Below, one piece after another: positions 33,387 to 45,379 of a stretch of 64,000 bases of DNA. Numbering within the stretch: the stretch's first letter is position 1; each line of letters opens with the position of its first letter. This stretch comes from Udeniomyces pyricola. Taxonomy: Eukaryota > Basidiomycota > Tremellomycetes > Cystofilobasidiales > Mrakiaceae. The notes below the pieces were generated by a model. The model ran no database searches. It worked only from the letters and a program-made list of their open reading frames with translations, and was not told where the DNA came from. The position numbers and the translations under genes were made by a program. Location of the stretch: positions 481,655 to 545,654 of the forward strand of contig BCIK01000021.1 of assembly GCA_039545295.1 (NCBI GenBank), in the 5' to 3' direction.

Positions 33387-36300
33387 ATGATCCGACCCTT
33401 CCTTCGTCGCGCCGTCAAGGCTCCCCGCCCATTCGGTCGATCCATCTCATCCTCGCCTGTCCAGGCTTTCCGATCGTCGCACCCTCTCCGAGCCGTTGCA
33501 GCGCCTGCCGTCGGTAGCTACTCCGAGCCTGGAGAGCACACCCTCAACTCGCCCAGCGAGCTCGCAAGGAGAATCTCTGCCAAAGTCCTCCCCAAGATTG
33601 ACCGACCCGACGTCAAGCGCGTCATGGTCGTCGGTTCGGGAGGTCTCAGCATTGGTCAAGCCGGAGAGTTTGATTACTCTGGTAAGCCACTTCGTCTTAC
33701 ATTGCAAGGTGGCAAGCGCACGCTGTTTTCTTGGTTTTGAAACTCACTCGGTCGACTCTCTCCTTGCCGTTTCTTTCCGTTTCTTCGGTCACCTTCCCTT
33801 GCTCGCCTGTGACTTGCTTCTCCAGGTTCTCAGGCCATCAAGGCTCTCAAGGAGAGCAACATTGAGACAATCCTCATCAATCCCAACATCGCCACTATTC
33901 AGACTTCGCACCACCTCGCCTCGGAGGTCTACTTCCTTCCCATCACCGCCGACTACGTTGCCGCCATTCTCGAGAAGGAGCGACCCGACGGTATCCTCCT
34001 TACCTTTGGTGGACAGTCTGCCCTCAACGTCGGAATTCAGCTCGACAAGATGGGTATCCTTGACAGGCTCGGCGTCAAGGTCCTTGGAACCCCCATCAGA
34101 ACCCTTGAGGTCTCTGAGGATCGAGATCTCTTCGTTCAGGCGCTTAATGGTTGGTCTTGCCTTAAGTTTTTGTTTTTACTTCCACGCGCTTGGCCTGATT
34201 GACGAACTAACGTTGTGTAATTCTCTTTCTTCCTACCTACTTCTTAATACCCACACGACAGAAATTGATATTCCTGCCGCCCAATCCACGGCTGTCGGAA
34301 CCGTCGACGATGCGCTCAAGGCCGCCGCCGCCATTGGATACCCTATCATTCTTCGATCCGCCTTCTCTCTCGGAGGTCTTGGTTCGGGCTTCGCCAACAA
34401 CGAGGACGAGCTCCGAGATCTCTCGGCTAAGAGTCTTTCGCTGAGTCCCCAGGTCCTCATCGAAAAATCCCTCAAGGGATGGAAAGAAGTCGAGTACGAA
34501 GTTGTCCGAGACGCTGCCGACGTAAGTCAATTTCCCTCGACTCTTTTTCTTCCTGCTGCATGCAGCCATTCTGACGTTGTCTGACCATGCGTTTCTTTTT
34601 TTCCCTCTTGTTCTTTTTTGATTGTCTCTCCTGTCTGAACTCAAACCTGTAGAACACAATCATCTGCTGCAACATGGAGAACTTCGATCCGCTTGGCACG
34701 CATACCGGAGATTCGATCGTCGTCGCGCCTTCGCAAACCCTCTCGGACGACGAGTACCACATGCTCAGAACCGCCGCCATCAAAATCGTCAGACACGTTG
34801 GTGTCGTCGGAGAGTGAGTCGTCTTGAGACGTTCTGTCGGCTGCTTCTCATGATACTAGACTGATCAACTCTTTATTCATGATCAGATGCAACGTCCAGT
34901 ACGCCCTCAACCCGGTCAGCCGAGAGTACATGGTCATTGGTAAGCTACCAATTTCCTGCGCATCGAGTAAAGCGCCTGCTCAGCCTACTGCCTACTGATC
35001 TTGTAAAATCTGGGGTGCCGCTCTTCGCTTCTCACAGAAATGAACGCTCGACTCTCGCGATCGTCCGCTCTTGCTTCCAAGGCTACTGGGTACCCGCTTG
35101 CCTACACCGCCGCCAAGATCGCACTCGGCCACACCCTCCCTGAGCTTCCCAACGCCGTCACCAAGACTACTACCGCGTGCTTTGAGCCGTCGCTGGACTA
35201 CATCGTCTGCAAGATTCCCAAGTGGGATCTCGCCAAGTTCCAGTACGTTGAGCGAAACGTTGGCTCCGCCATGAAGTCGGTCGGAGAGGTCATGGCTGTC
35301 GGCAGAACATTTGAGGAGTCCCTCCAAAAGGCGATTCGTCAGGTCGACCCTCGATTTACCGGGTTCGAGCCCTACTGGCAGCCTGAAGATCTTGACGAGG
35401 CTTTGACCGCCAACAACGATCGACGACTTTTCGCCATTGCGCACGCTATGCTCAACAAGGACTACACGGTCGACCGCATCCACGATCTCACCAAGATTGA
35501 CAAGTGGTTCCTTCACAAGCTTGACAACATCTGCCACATCCACCGTGTCCTTAAGTCGACCCCGCTCGAGTCGATCGACGCCGACATCATGCGCACGGCC
35601 AAGAAGTCGGGATTCTCGGACCCCCAAATTGCCGACCTTGTTAAGTCCACCGAAGACAAGGTTCGAGCCCATCGAAAGTCCCTCGGCGTCACCCCCTTCG
35701 TCAAGCGAATCGACACGCTCGCCGCCGAGTTCCCTGCTCACACCAACTACCTCTACACAACCTACAACGCCTCGACCCACGACCTCGAGTTCAACGAGAA
35801 CGGTACCATGGTTCTCGGATCGGGTGTTTACCGAATCGGCTCTTCAGTCGAGTTCGACTGGTGCGCCGTCACCTGTGCGCGAGCCGTTCGCGAGATGGGC
35901 AAGAAGACGATCATGATCAACTACAACCCCGAGACGGTCTCCACCGACTTCGACGAAGCTGATCGACTCTACTTTGAGGAGCTTGGCTACGAGCGAGTCA
36001 TGGACATTTACGAACTTGAGAATGCTGAGGGTGTCATCGTTTCGGTCGGAGGTGAGCATACTTGCTCCTCTTACTTGCCTTGCCGCACCTATCCTGACAG
36101 AATGTCTGATTCTGTTTCGTCTTAACACTGCATCAGGGCAACTCCCCCAGAACATCGCTCTTCGACTCAAGCAGACTGGTGTCAAGGTCCTCGGAACCGA
36201 CCCTGACATGATTGACAATGCCGAAGACCGACACAAGTTCTCGTCCATCCTTGACAGCATCGGTGTCGACCAGCCTGATTGGGTTGAGGTCACCAGCCTC

Positions 36301-37959
36301 GAGGCTGCCAAGGAGTTCGCCAACAAGGTCACGTCAGTACAAAACCGTTCGCTTTTCTTCCGGCCATTGATCCGCACGCCTGCTGACGCCTCCTTTGACT
36401 TTTTTCTGTACTTTTTCACAGTTACCCTGTCCTTATCCGACCCTCATATGTCCTTTCCGGTGCCGCCATGAACGTCGTTTGGGATGAGACTACCCTCGAG
36501 CACTTCCTTGGCATGGCCGCTGATGTCTCGCCTGATCACCCGGTCGTCATCACCAAGTTCATCGACGACGCTCAGGAGATTGATGTCGACGCCGTCGCTC
36601 ACAATGGTCGGCTCCTTGTCCACGCCGTTTCCGAGCACGTCGAAAACGCCGGTGTTCATTCTGGAGACGCCACCCTTGTCCTCCCGCCGTTCTCGCTTCT
36701 CGATCAAGATCTTGATCGACTCAAGGAGATTGCCGTCAAGGTCGCCAAGGCGTTCGAAATTTCTGGTCCATTCAACATGCAGATCATCCGAAAGCCCGGA
36801 TCAGACAGCGAAGAGCCTGCTCTGAAGGTCATTGAGTGCAACCTTCGAGCTTCGAGGTCGTTCCCCTTCGTCTCCAAAGTTCTCGGCCACAACTTCATCG
36901 ACGTCGCCACCGCCGCCATCATGGATACCAACGTTCCCGAGCCGATCGACCTCATGAAGGAAAAGCGAGACTACGTCGCCATCAAGGTTCCTCAGTTCTC
37001 ATGGACTCGACTTGGTGGTTCGTTCCATCTCTTCCTAATCTCGTCGATAGTCCTTTACGCCGAGTCTGACATCCGTTTCCTTTTGTATCAACTCGTATCT
37101 CTTCTTTCCCTTTCCAGGCGCCGACCCCTTCCTTGGTGTTGAGATGGCCTCGACTGGAGAGGTAGCCTCGTTTGGCAAGGACATTCACGAGGCTTACTGG
37201 TGAGTGCAACCGTTCTGTCTCTTCCCAACCTGGCTATGTCACTGATTGCTGATACTGGTCCTCATCTTCCCCTTCCCCTTTGCTTTTGTCTCTCAGGGCT
37301 TCGCTCCTGTCCACCAACGGTTTCAAGATTCCCCGAGCCGGATCTGGTGTTCTCATTGGCGGAGACATCACTAAGCCGGAGATGCGATCGGTTGCCAAGG
37401 GCTTCATTGACCTCGGCTTCAAGCTCTACTGCTCCTCAGCCAAGGTCGAGCAGTTCCTCAATTCAATCCCTTACGTCAAAGCTCAAAAGATCTTCTTCCC
37501 TCTGAAGGATAAGAGAAAGCTCAACGAGGTGCGTTTTGTTCTGATTGCATCATTGTGTGTGCGTGATCAGTAAAGTTGTAGTCCATTTCATTGAACTCGT
37601 GTATTTGTCGTAAACTTTAGGTCTTCGAGGAGCACGAGATTCAGACTGTCATCAACTTGGCCAGGCAGCGAGGACGGGACACGGTTGATGAGGACTACGT
37701 TGCTAGGAGGAACGCTGTCGACTTTGGTGAGCCTTCTTTGTCCACATTGCTCATTCTTGGCTCGCTGAGCGCGTATCTGATCCTCTTCCATCTTTCCTTC
37801 TCTGCAGGTATTCCCCTCATCAACAACGCCCGATGCGCTCAACTCTTTGTCGAGTCTTTGGCCAAGAAGATGCCGCTTGGTGGACTCGACGGTTACCAGG
37901 AGGGCGTTATCCCTTCTGAAGTCAAGTCGTGGCACGAGTTTGTCGGTCCCAACTGCTAG
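33387..37959 (+). CDS. CPA2: Carbamoyl-phosphate synthase (arginine-specific), large subunit
   Basis: Makes carbamoyl phosphate from bicarbonate, ATP and glutamine-derived ammonia for arginine synthesis. The N-terminus [20 protein letters not shown] followed by [11 protein letters not shown] is a clear mitochondrial presequence, which fits the arginine pathway rather than the cytosolic pyrimidine CAD/URA2 fusion. The first ATP-grasp half starts at [20 protein letters not shown] and contains [34 protein letters not shown] and [20 protein letters not shown]. The oligomerisation linker follows ([20 protein letters not shown]). The second half has [45 protein letters not shown] and [20 protein letters not shown]. 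The allosteric MGS-like domain ends the protein ([37 protein letters not shown]), and the C-terminus is [14 protein letters not shown]. About ten introns, complete, no defect. The GATase partner (CPA1) is not in this window. Confidence 0.97.
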
Positions 37960-38326
37960 AGTTTACCTCATTGACGTGGTTACCATACGTTTTAAATGTC
38001 CTCCTTTCCTATCTTCTTTGCTTTTGATCTCTTCCGCCCGAACGCTATGTACTTCCATTCTTCCATGCATGCACTTCATTATATCGTCCTCTTTGTTCGC
38101 TTTCGCATCTTCCTTTCTACCTTTTTTCCTTCACGCCTGCTTTCAATTCAAGAAATTTGATGTCATTCCCTCTGCTGTCGGTATGCAATCCTTGTCGCCA
38201 GGAATGTTGAACTGCCTGAGAGACCGATATAAATGAACAGGCCACGAGACAAGTCATAATGGGACACAGCTCACAAGCCGCAAGCTAAGACATGCAAGTC
38301 ATCGTTTCATTCTCTGACGTGCTACT

Positions 38327-39234
38327 TTAAGCGTATTTTCCCTTGGCTCCGGAGGTCTGCGTCATGATCGTCACATTGGCACCCTTGAGAAGAAGAGGAG
38401 GAAGCCGTCCTAACCGTTAGTCAAATCGAGAAACCGAATCCGTTGTGTTTCTTTCTTTCGTGTCCGCGGCCGGCGATTTGGTATGATGAGACCCTTCATC
38501 ATCTACAGATCGGATCTGCCTCAATCGGAGAACTTACAGATGACGTAGGAAGGACATCCCCACTATGTGGCACGCCGTCGAGGTCGAGGTCCAGAGCGAG
38601 CTCCTTGGCCTTCCGCTCATCCTCGGCCCTCTTCCTCTTCGCAATCTCGAGAATCTCTTCCGCTCGTCGATCAACGAGCTCCTCTTTTGTAGCATTCTGT
38701 CGACGGAGTTCTCCTTGGTGAGAAATATAGAGATACATCCACGCCCCCACAAAGACCGTGCTGCGGGACGAAGGATGAAGGATGGCGATGATGCAAGGGA
38801 TTATGAAGAAGCAAAGGGCAAGAATACGTCCATTCAGTGATTGAATCGTATCGTGAGTCTGAGTCTGTCCTACTGTACGGGAATTAATTTCTCAAGCAAT
38901 CAAGCAGATGGAACTGAGATTTACATGGTAGTGGCCAATGCAGCTTTTGCAACGGCTAGAGGGTTCAAAGAAGGACGATAAGAAGGAGTCATTGTTGGAA
39001 GAATGCCGACGATGTGACAAACTGGGAGTCCAGCGGTAGATACACACTATGGTCTGCATCGATCCGGCCAGGATACATGACGAGTGGGTCCTCGACATTA
39101 GTCGGTTCCGCCTTAGTAGCCATCGTCCTCCGATTGGGACAAAGGGATAGCGAGCAAGAAGGTGAAGTCGGCGTGCGACCAGCACAGAGCAGACTTGTTG
39201 GACGCCTCAACGCGCGGGACAAGGCGAAAGACAT
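38327..39234 (-). CDS. Small membrane protein, probably mitochondrial, unrecognised
   Basis: Not recognised. The first exon reads MSFALSRALRRPTSLLCAGR and continues Ser/Pro/Arg-rich to NRRTMATKAEPTNVEDPL, a plausible mitochondrial presequence and cleavage zone, then VMYPGRIDADH. A large intron follows, with acceptor CCCGTACAG near 38874; it joins GQTQTHDTIQSLNGR to a hydrophobic stretch ILALCFFIIPCIIAILH and VFVGAWMYLYI (one or two membrane helices). Then comes a charged helix (EELVDRRAEEILEIAKRKRA). The last exon gives LPPLLLKGANVTIMTQTSG with a Lys-rich end and TAA at 38327-38329. The donor of the last intron is ambiguous, so the residues just before LPPLLL are unsure. About 190 residues. 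Confidence 0.6.
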
Positions 39235-40163
39235 GATTTACGTCGAGATAGAAAGCTTGGAAAGGGACGAGTGTTGTGTAGTCTGGGTGTCGGGTTGTAG
39301 GAGCGAGGGTGGCGATAGGGAGACGAGAGACTTGACGAATGGATCAGGGATGCTCGATGCAACTCGATGCATACATAGAGTAGAAGACGCTCAGGATGCA
39401 CAGGTGCACAGATGTCTGGTCACATGGGACACGTGACAGGGCCGCATATATACATATCCCATAAATCATCATTCACGAGATCATGATCCGATTTCACCGG
39501 TCACCACCTTCTCCAACCACTTCGACCCCTTCGCAGCTCACTACTCAACGAACCATGTCCATTCCATTCACCTCGTTCTCCGCAGTTGAGAAGTCTGGCC
39601 AAAGACGCCAAGATTCGATTTGCCGGCAACATCAAGAAGGGTGCTTTAGCCCTTCTGATCGTCCACGTCAGTACCCTTTTGGACTTATCATGCGATACCT
39701 GAACGACTGTAAGTCAACCCGAATGTCGATCTATCTTGATTTTTACGTACAGCATCAGCTTCAGAAGTTTGCTGGTTTCGATGATTAGTTAGCAACCGAT
39801 TCCGTTAGTCGTTTATATCTATCAAGCATTGCGTCTCAGCATCACTCATGCCCTGAGTGCGTGATCTATATAGTCCAACCAATATGATGTTCGACAATCT
39901 TCAAAATTTACATAGGATCAGATGAAAATCATCCAGGTCACACTACGAGATCGATGTGCACACCATAGTGATCCCGTCAATTCCGTTGCTCACGATTTCA
40001 TTATTGGCCGGTCACTGATCAGGCACATATATATAAGTTTAGCATGCACGACAGGTATGCTCATCTCATGTTGTGATCACAACTAAGAAGGTCAGGTCTA
40101 ATCAAGGTATAAACGAGTCCGGGGTATCGGAATTTGGGCAGGATCCAATCGATCAAGTAATGA
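39235..40163. other. Intergenic stretch with one doubtful small coding candidate
   Basis: No certain gene. After an acceptor-like CTCCGCAG at about 39580, one plus-strand frame reads LRSLAKDAKIRFAGNIKKGA and then LALLIVH with codons like the neighbouring genes. A GTCAGT donor and a TACAG acceptor could join it to HQLQKFAGFDD and TAG at 39786-39788. I cannot find a start codon in frame, so it may be a remnant or chance. The rest (39790-40163) is AT-rich and shows nothing. Confidence 0.35.
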
Positions 40164-41700
40164 TCATACAATGATGGCAGTGACAAGGAGAATACACAGG
40201 ACTACGATGAGTACGACGATGCACCAGCCCGAGCCTTTCTCTGTCCAAACATGATAATGACGATTAGCTTCAGATGTTCGGACAGGCCGAACGCAGGACT
40301 GGCTAGAAAGCGCAAACATAGTACTGACCTTCACTTTCGCGAAGAAAGTTCTCCATTTTCTTTCTTGCACTGCCGAGCCTACCTTCAGTCGAGTCGACAT
40401 GGTCCGAAAGCTGATTGAGCAGCCTGTGGAACCCAGTCATCGAAAAAGGGGTGTTGCCAGATGTTCATCAGATTAAAAAAAGATAATCGGCTCAATTGCC
40501 TCGAGCCCCCGCTGTTTACATTGTCTACTTTCTCTGCGGCTCGACTCTTTCCCGACGAAGGCTGCAGCACCGCTTGATGTGGAGGTAACGTTCATCCTGG
40601 AGGGCTGAGACGGACTCACCCATTCTGCTCATGTACCTCTTGTCCCATAAGCGAAGCTTGACCGTGAAGTGTGTTGAGGGTTCCAGAGATGAGATCGAGT
40701 GTTTGATCCTGGTTCTGCATAAGAGACTACAAAATGCAAGAAGATGATGCAAATTGACTTCGCGTCAACAATTGTGTTACATAGCCTGGTTGAGAACTTC
40801 GGGTGCATGGTCAGGGCGCAGACTCGCCATCTGCTCCTCCCGTTCCCAAGTGTCTACTTCGTTGGATCCACGAGCGGCCTCTTCGTCGTCTCGGTATGCA
40901 TCACTGGGTGGACGTAAAGGGCTGGCCTGTGATTATCAGATGTGAAGAGTAAGACACCAATCATGACCTCTAAATAGCTGCAGTGCTTGTAGACACTAGA
41001 GCTCATGCCAAAACGTTGATTAGTGAGTGTGATCTACGGACCGATCTTTGGACTAAACGTCGTATCGCCTGGATCAAACGAAGCACCATGACAGAAGATT
41101 AGCTTACTTGTCCCATTTAAAACATGGTTGGTTGGCTCATGAACAGAGGTCCCTACCTCGACATCTCGCTTAAGATTGACAACAAAAGATCTTCGGTTTC
41201 GGATCTCATTTTCATCGATCCCAAATTGACCCCCGACGTTTTCAACGATTCGAACGCTTTCTTCAAGATCTTCGATATCGGCGCCGAGTCCTGCAAGTGT
41301 GCCTCTTATCTCAGAGGAGAGTTGAGCGACCTTGGGTTGAGACGAGGCCGAAGGGTTGGCCAGGAGCCGTTGGTAGGAAGAGACAAGCGTTTGTAACGAG
41401 AGCAACGTCGACTCGACTTCTTTCTAAACAAGACGGTTTGGAGGGTGAGGGTGACGTGAAAGAAGCAGAGTCAGCAAACCTGGGTGATTGGGGGCGGCAA
41501 TAGCTGGACAAAGAAGCAAATCCTGGCGAGGTGTTCAATGTGAGATGCGGGCCGGCCGTGTGCGACGAGGCTTACCTTGACGTCAAAGAAGGCTGGGTTG
41601 GGTGTGTGATCGAGAGAGTATGGTCAACGATGTCGGACGTTGATGCAGTGATGAACTGGACGATGATGAGATGGGAAGAGTGCTCACGATCTCTACTCAT
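40164..41700 (-). CDS. TLG1: Qc-SNARE, TLG1/syntaxin-6 type
   Basis: A tail-anchored SNARE of endosome-to-Golgi fusion. The first exon is 13 nt (MSRD with a split codon); it joins PFFDVK to give MSRDPFFDVK, the syntaxin-6 start. Then LLPPPITQ and the N-terminal three-helix domain: KEVESTLLSLQTLVSSYQRL, GLGADIEDLEESVRIVENVG, FGIDENEIRNRRSFVVNLKR. The linker has EEAARGSNEVDTWEREEQM. The SNARE motif is MQNQDQTLDLISGTLNTLHG, QASLMGQEVHEQNGLLNQLS, DHVDSTEGRLGSARKKMENF, with the zero-layer Gln in HEQN. The tail helix KGSGWCIVVLIVVLCILLVT ends in AIIV and TGA at 40164-40166. The intron before MQNQDQ has an unclear donor (see findings). It is divergent from TRP1 with only 298 bp between starts. Confidence 0.92.
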
Positions 41701-41998
41701 GGCTGATGGTCGAGGGGGTTGGATGGCTGGGATGTGGTAGATATGGTGTGTTCGACACGGGAGAGACGCGCGTGGGCTGATGTATGCTATGTGATATGTG
41801 TTGTGTGTTATGTGCTATGTCCTATGTGCTATATGATTGAAATACTGGCGTTGACGTTGCAACTTGCGAGCTTGCCGTCCGCCGGGCGTGCTGGCCGATC
41901 GGAATGAGGTGGGACTGGGGTAAAGCGATGAGTTGGTGGTTCGTGCGAGTTTCCTCTTTGCGTCCTCCACCATAACCCATAACCCATAACCCATAGCC
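41701..41998. promoter_or_regulatory. Short divergent promoter with 7-bp repeats
   Basis: 298 bp between the TLG1 and TRP1 start codons must hold both promoters. A TATGTG-based run with variants (ATGTGATATGTG, TATGTGCTATGTCC) lies at about 41786-41833, and three tandem copies of CATAACC lie at about 41971-41991, ending just before the TRP1 ATG in CCATAGCCATGG. No factor can be assigned from sequence alone. Confidence 0.6.
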
Positions 41999-44900
41999 AT
42001 GGCTTCCCCATCAGAGCCCGTCGTGCCAGACGCCACTCCACTGGAGCCCGCACCTAGCTTCATCCCAGCTCCCAGTGCGGACAATATTCAAAAGGCCAAA
42101 ACCACGTCAGTCTGCTAGCGTTGCCTCCAGGCTTCTTCTCGGCTTTTGTCTACGGACACCTCTGTTTCGCTAGTCTTCCCTGTCTTCAAGCTCATGCCGT
42201 CCGGTGCCTTTCCTTCGAACTCGTTATCTACCCTCTCAGTGGCATCACTCTCCTCATTGATAACTATGACTCCTTCACCCATAACTTATACCAGTTCCTG
42301 GAACAACTCGGCGCAAACTGCCGTGTCGTGAGGAACGACCAAATCACCATCGAGGAAATCGAGGTTTGTCCTTTCTCTTCTTTCTTTATGAGAGCCGGCT
42401 TGGTCTCTACAGGTCGCAGAATATCATTCCCTTACCCATCGTGCCATGTGCAGTTGGAACCTATCGAGCTTCTCGGAGAATTTCACACACAGAGAAGAAC
42501 GAGAGACAGAGTCCGCGATGGAGTTACTCCTCGGTTGTCCGCGATGCTTGACCTCAGTCCATTGCCAGAAATGACTCATCAACTTATTTGCTATGCGCTT
42601 CTTGGACTTGCTCTCAGACTTACTTCAGCTCAGGGCTTCTCAAAAACATCGTCATCTCCCCTGGCCCCGGTCATCCCCGAACCGACTCTGGTGTCAGTCG
42701 AGCCGCCATCCGATGGGGCCTGGGCAAGGTACGTCGCTATATGTCGACTTTCCTGACTGTATGACAAACGCAAACTAATATCGACCATCTCACTGCTTAA
42801 TGATACACGTGTTGTGTCTTCAGCTCCCCATCCTTGGCGTCTGCATGGGTCTCCAGTGCTTGGTTGATGAGCTTGGAGGAGAGGTGAGTTTTACCAGTAG
42901 TTTTAGAGGGTTGAGTTTAGCACGCGTTCTTGCTTCACGACGCCTGACCATTGCTGCTACGCTTTTCTGCGCGATAGATCGGCTTCGCCGGCGAAATCGT
43001 TCACGGCAAGACGTCTCTCATCAAGCACGACGGCAAGGGACTCTTTCACTCCCTCCCCCAAGATCTCAAGTCGACTCGTTACCATTCCCTCGCCTGCTCG
43101 CTCAAGTCCCTGCCTTCAACCCTCACTGTCACCTCCACCACTGAGTCTGGCGTCGTGATGGGGGTCCGTCATCGCGAATTTACCGTTGAGGCTGTCCAAT
43201 ACCACCCGGAGAGTGTCATGAGCGAGGGCGGCATGGAGCTCATGGGCAACTTCCTCAACTTCACCGGCGGTCGATGGACCGAATGCCCCGGTTTCGGTGT
43301 CACTGGCGAGTCAAGCCAAGAGGGAGCTGTTCCTCAAGTCGTTAAGGAAGCTGATCAGGCCGTTCACAGCCAAACTGCGACTTCGGCCACTCCTCAACCC
43401 GACATGCCGTCCAGCCACGCCAAGAGCTCTTCCTCTCTTCCCACCATCCTAACCCAAATCCACGAGCAGCGACTCCAGGACGTCTCGGCATCTCAATCGC
43501 ATCTCTCTTCGACTCCTGCTCAGCTGCAGACCAACGTCTCGCTCCATCTTTCCCCGTCGCTCATCCCACTCCTCCCCCGAATCCTCTCCTCGGCACCTCA
43601 ACCTGCCATCTTTGCCGAAGTCAAGCGCGCATCACCGTCCAAAGGCAACATCGCACCGGATACCAACGCCGCTGCGCAAGCCCTTAAGTACGCTCATGCC
43701 GGTGCCAGCGTCATTTCGGTCCTCACCGAGCCCAAGTGGTTCAAGGGCAGCCTCATGGATATGCTTGCTGTTCGGACCGCGCTGGGAGAAATGCCCAATC
43801 GACCCGCCGTATTGCGAAAGGACTTCATCCTATCGACTTACCAAATTGATGAGGCCAGACTCTATGGTGCCGACACCGTCCTTCTTATCGTTGCCATGCT
43901 CTCACCTTCGTTGCTCGTTGAGCTGTACAACTATTCGGTTTCTCAAGGGATGGAGCCACTTGTTGAGGTCAACAACGCAACCGAGCTCGAGCGTGCTATC
44001 GAGCTTGGGGCCAAAGTCATCGGCGTCAACAACCGAAATCTGCACGACTTCGAGGTGGACATGAGCACGACAAGTCGCGTGAACGAGGCTCTCAGCAAAA
44101 AGGGTGGCGACCGACCCGTTCTTGTCGCTCTCAGCGGCATCACTGGTCGACAATCAGTCGAAGGCTATCTTCAGGCGGGCGTCCAAGGCCTTCTCGTTGG
44201 AGAAAGCTTGATGCGAGCAGCGGATCCTAAAGACTTCATCGACGAGCTTCTCGGTCGAACAACTGTCGCTTCGGCTTCTTCGTCTTCCTCAACATCACCT
44301 CAGTCCCCCCTTGTCAAGATTTGCGGTATTCAGTCCAAAACGGACGCCCAGATAGCTATCGATGCTGGTGCCGACCTCCTTGGCTTGATCTTTGTCGCCA
44401 AGTCAAAGCGACAAGTTGACCTTTCTACTGCCTTCGGCATCGCTCAGCTTGTCCGCTCTACTCGATTCTCCTCTTCTTCCACCGCTGCCATTTCTCCATC
44501 GCTCTCTATTCCGTCTCCATCACCGAGAGGGTGGTTCGACCACCACACTTCAACTCTGTCCCGCACTAAGAAGCCTCTTCTCGTAGGCGTCTTCCAAAAT
44601 CAGCCTCTCGACCACATTCTCGACGTCATCTCCTCGGTCGGTCTCGACCTTGTTCAACTTCATGGGACGGAGCCCGCTGAATGGGCCAGCTTCATCCCGG
44701 TCCCGGTCATCAAGGTTTTCCACGTCGATCCTGCGACGAGCACCATCGGCTCGGCTTCGGAGGTTTCTCGTCCCGGCAAGAACCAATTTGTTCTCCTCGA
44801 CGCGGGCAAGTCAACTGGTGAGGGTGGAGGCAAAGGAGAGAAATTCGACTGGTCTGTCGCTCGCGAGCTCGTCAGGTCTGGGGGAAGCTCAGGTGGACGG

Positions 44901-45077
44901 TTGCCGCTGATTCTTGCCGGTGGTCTCAACGAGGACAATGTTGAAGAGGCTGTGAACACTGTCGGTCCTTGGTGTGTTGACGTGAGCAGTGGCGTTGAGA
45001 GAAGGGATGGCATTCCGGGCAAGGACGAGGAGCGGTGTAGGCTATTTGTCACTCGGGCCAAGGCTGCGACGTGTTAA
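41999..45077 (+). CDS. TRP1: Trifunctional tryptophan protein (GATase, IGPS, PRAI)
   Basis: One polypeptide carries three steps of tryptophan synthesis: anthranilate synthase glutamine amidotransferase, indole-3-glycerol-phosphate synthase and phosphoribosylanthranilate isomerase. The start exon [20 protein letters not shown] precedes a splice into [20 protein letters not shown]. The GATase triad is visible: [19 protein letters not shown] (nucleophile Cys) and [13 protein letters not shown] (His, Glu). IGPS starts at about 43440 ([16 protein letters not shown]) with [52 protein letters not shown] and [18 protein letters not shown] follows: [66 protein letters not shown] and [16 protein letters not shown]. 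All introns are in the GATase part; IGPS and PRAI sit in one long exon. Complete. Confidence 0.97.
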
Positions 45078-45379
45078 GATGCATGAGCAATTGACGGGTT
45101 TACTCACGCTGCAAGATACGTCAAACATACTTTCAACGATACATAGAGTATTCATTTCAGGAACATTTGTTTATGTGTAAGGAGCACAAGATTTGAAGAG
45201 TCGAGAGATAGCGATAGGGGTTCGTGGGGTTACAAGAGGAAGCGCGGTCAAGACATCACAAAGAGGAAAATAACAAGATAGACGGGAAAAGGTATGACGC
45301 AAGTCGCGATCGCGAAATCGGACTCGTGTAAGGACAAGGCAAGAAAGGAAAGGAGATGACGACAAGGATACGGAAAGGA

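Noticed and set aside
34992..35780. Antisense frame of 262 codons inside CPA2
   Set aside because: It lies opposite the strongly conserved CPA2 exon; biased third positions of the real gene keep the opposite strand open. The product has no motif and is Val/Gly/Leu-rich.
41971..41998. Telomere-like repeat
   Set aside because: The unit is CATAACC, not CCCTAA; only three copies, inside a promoter between two intact genes.
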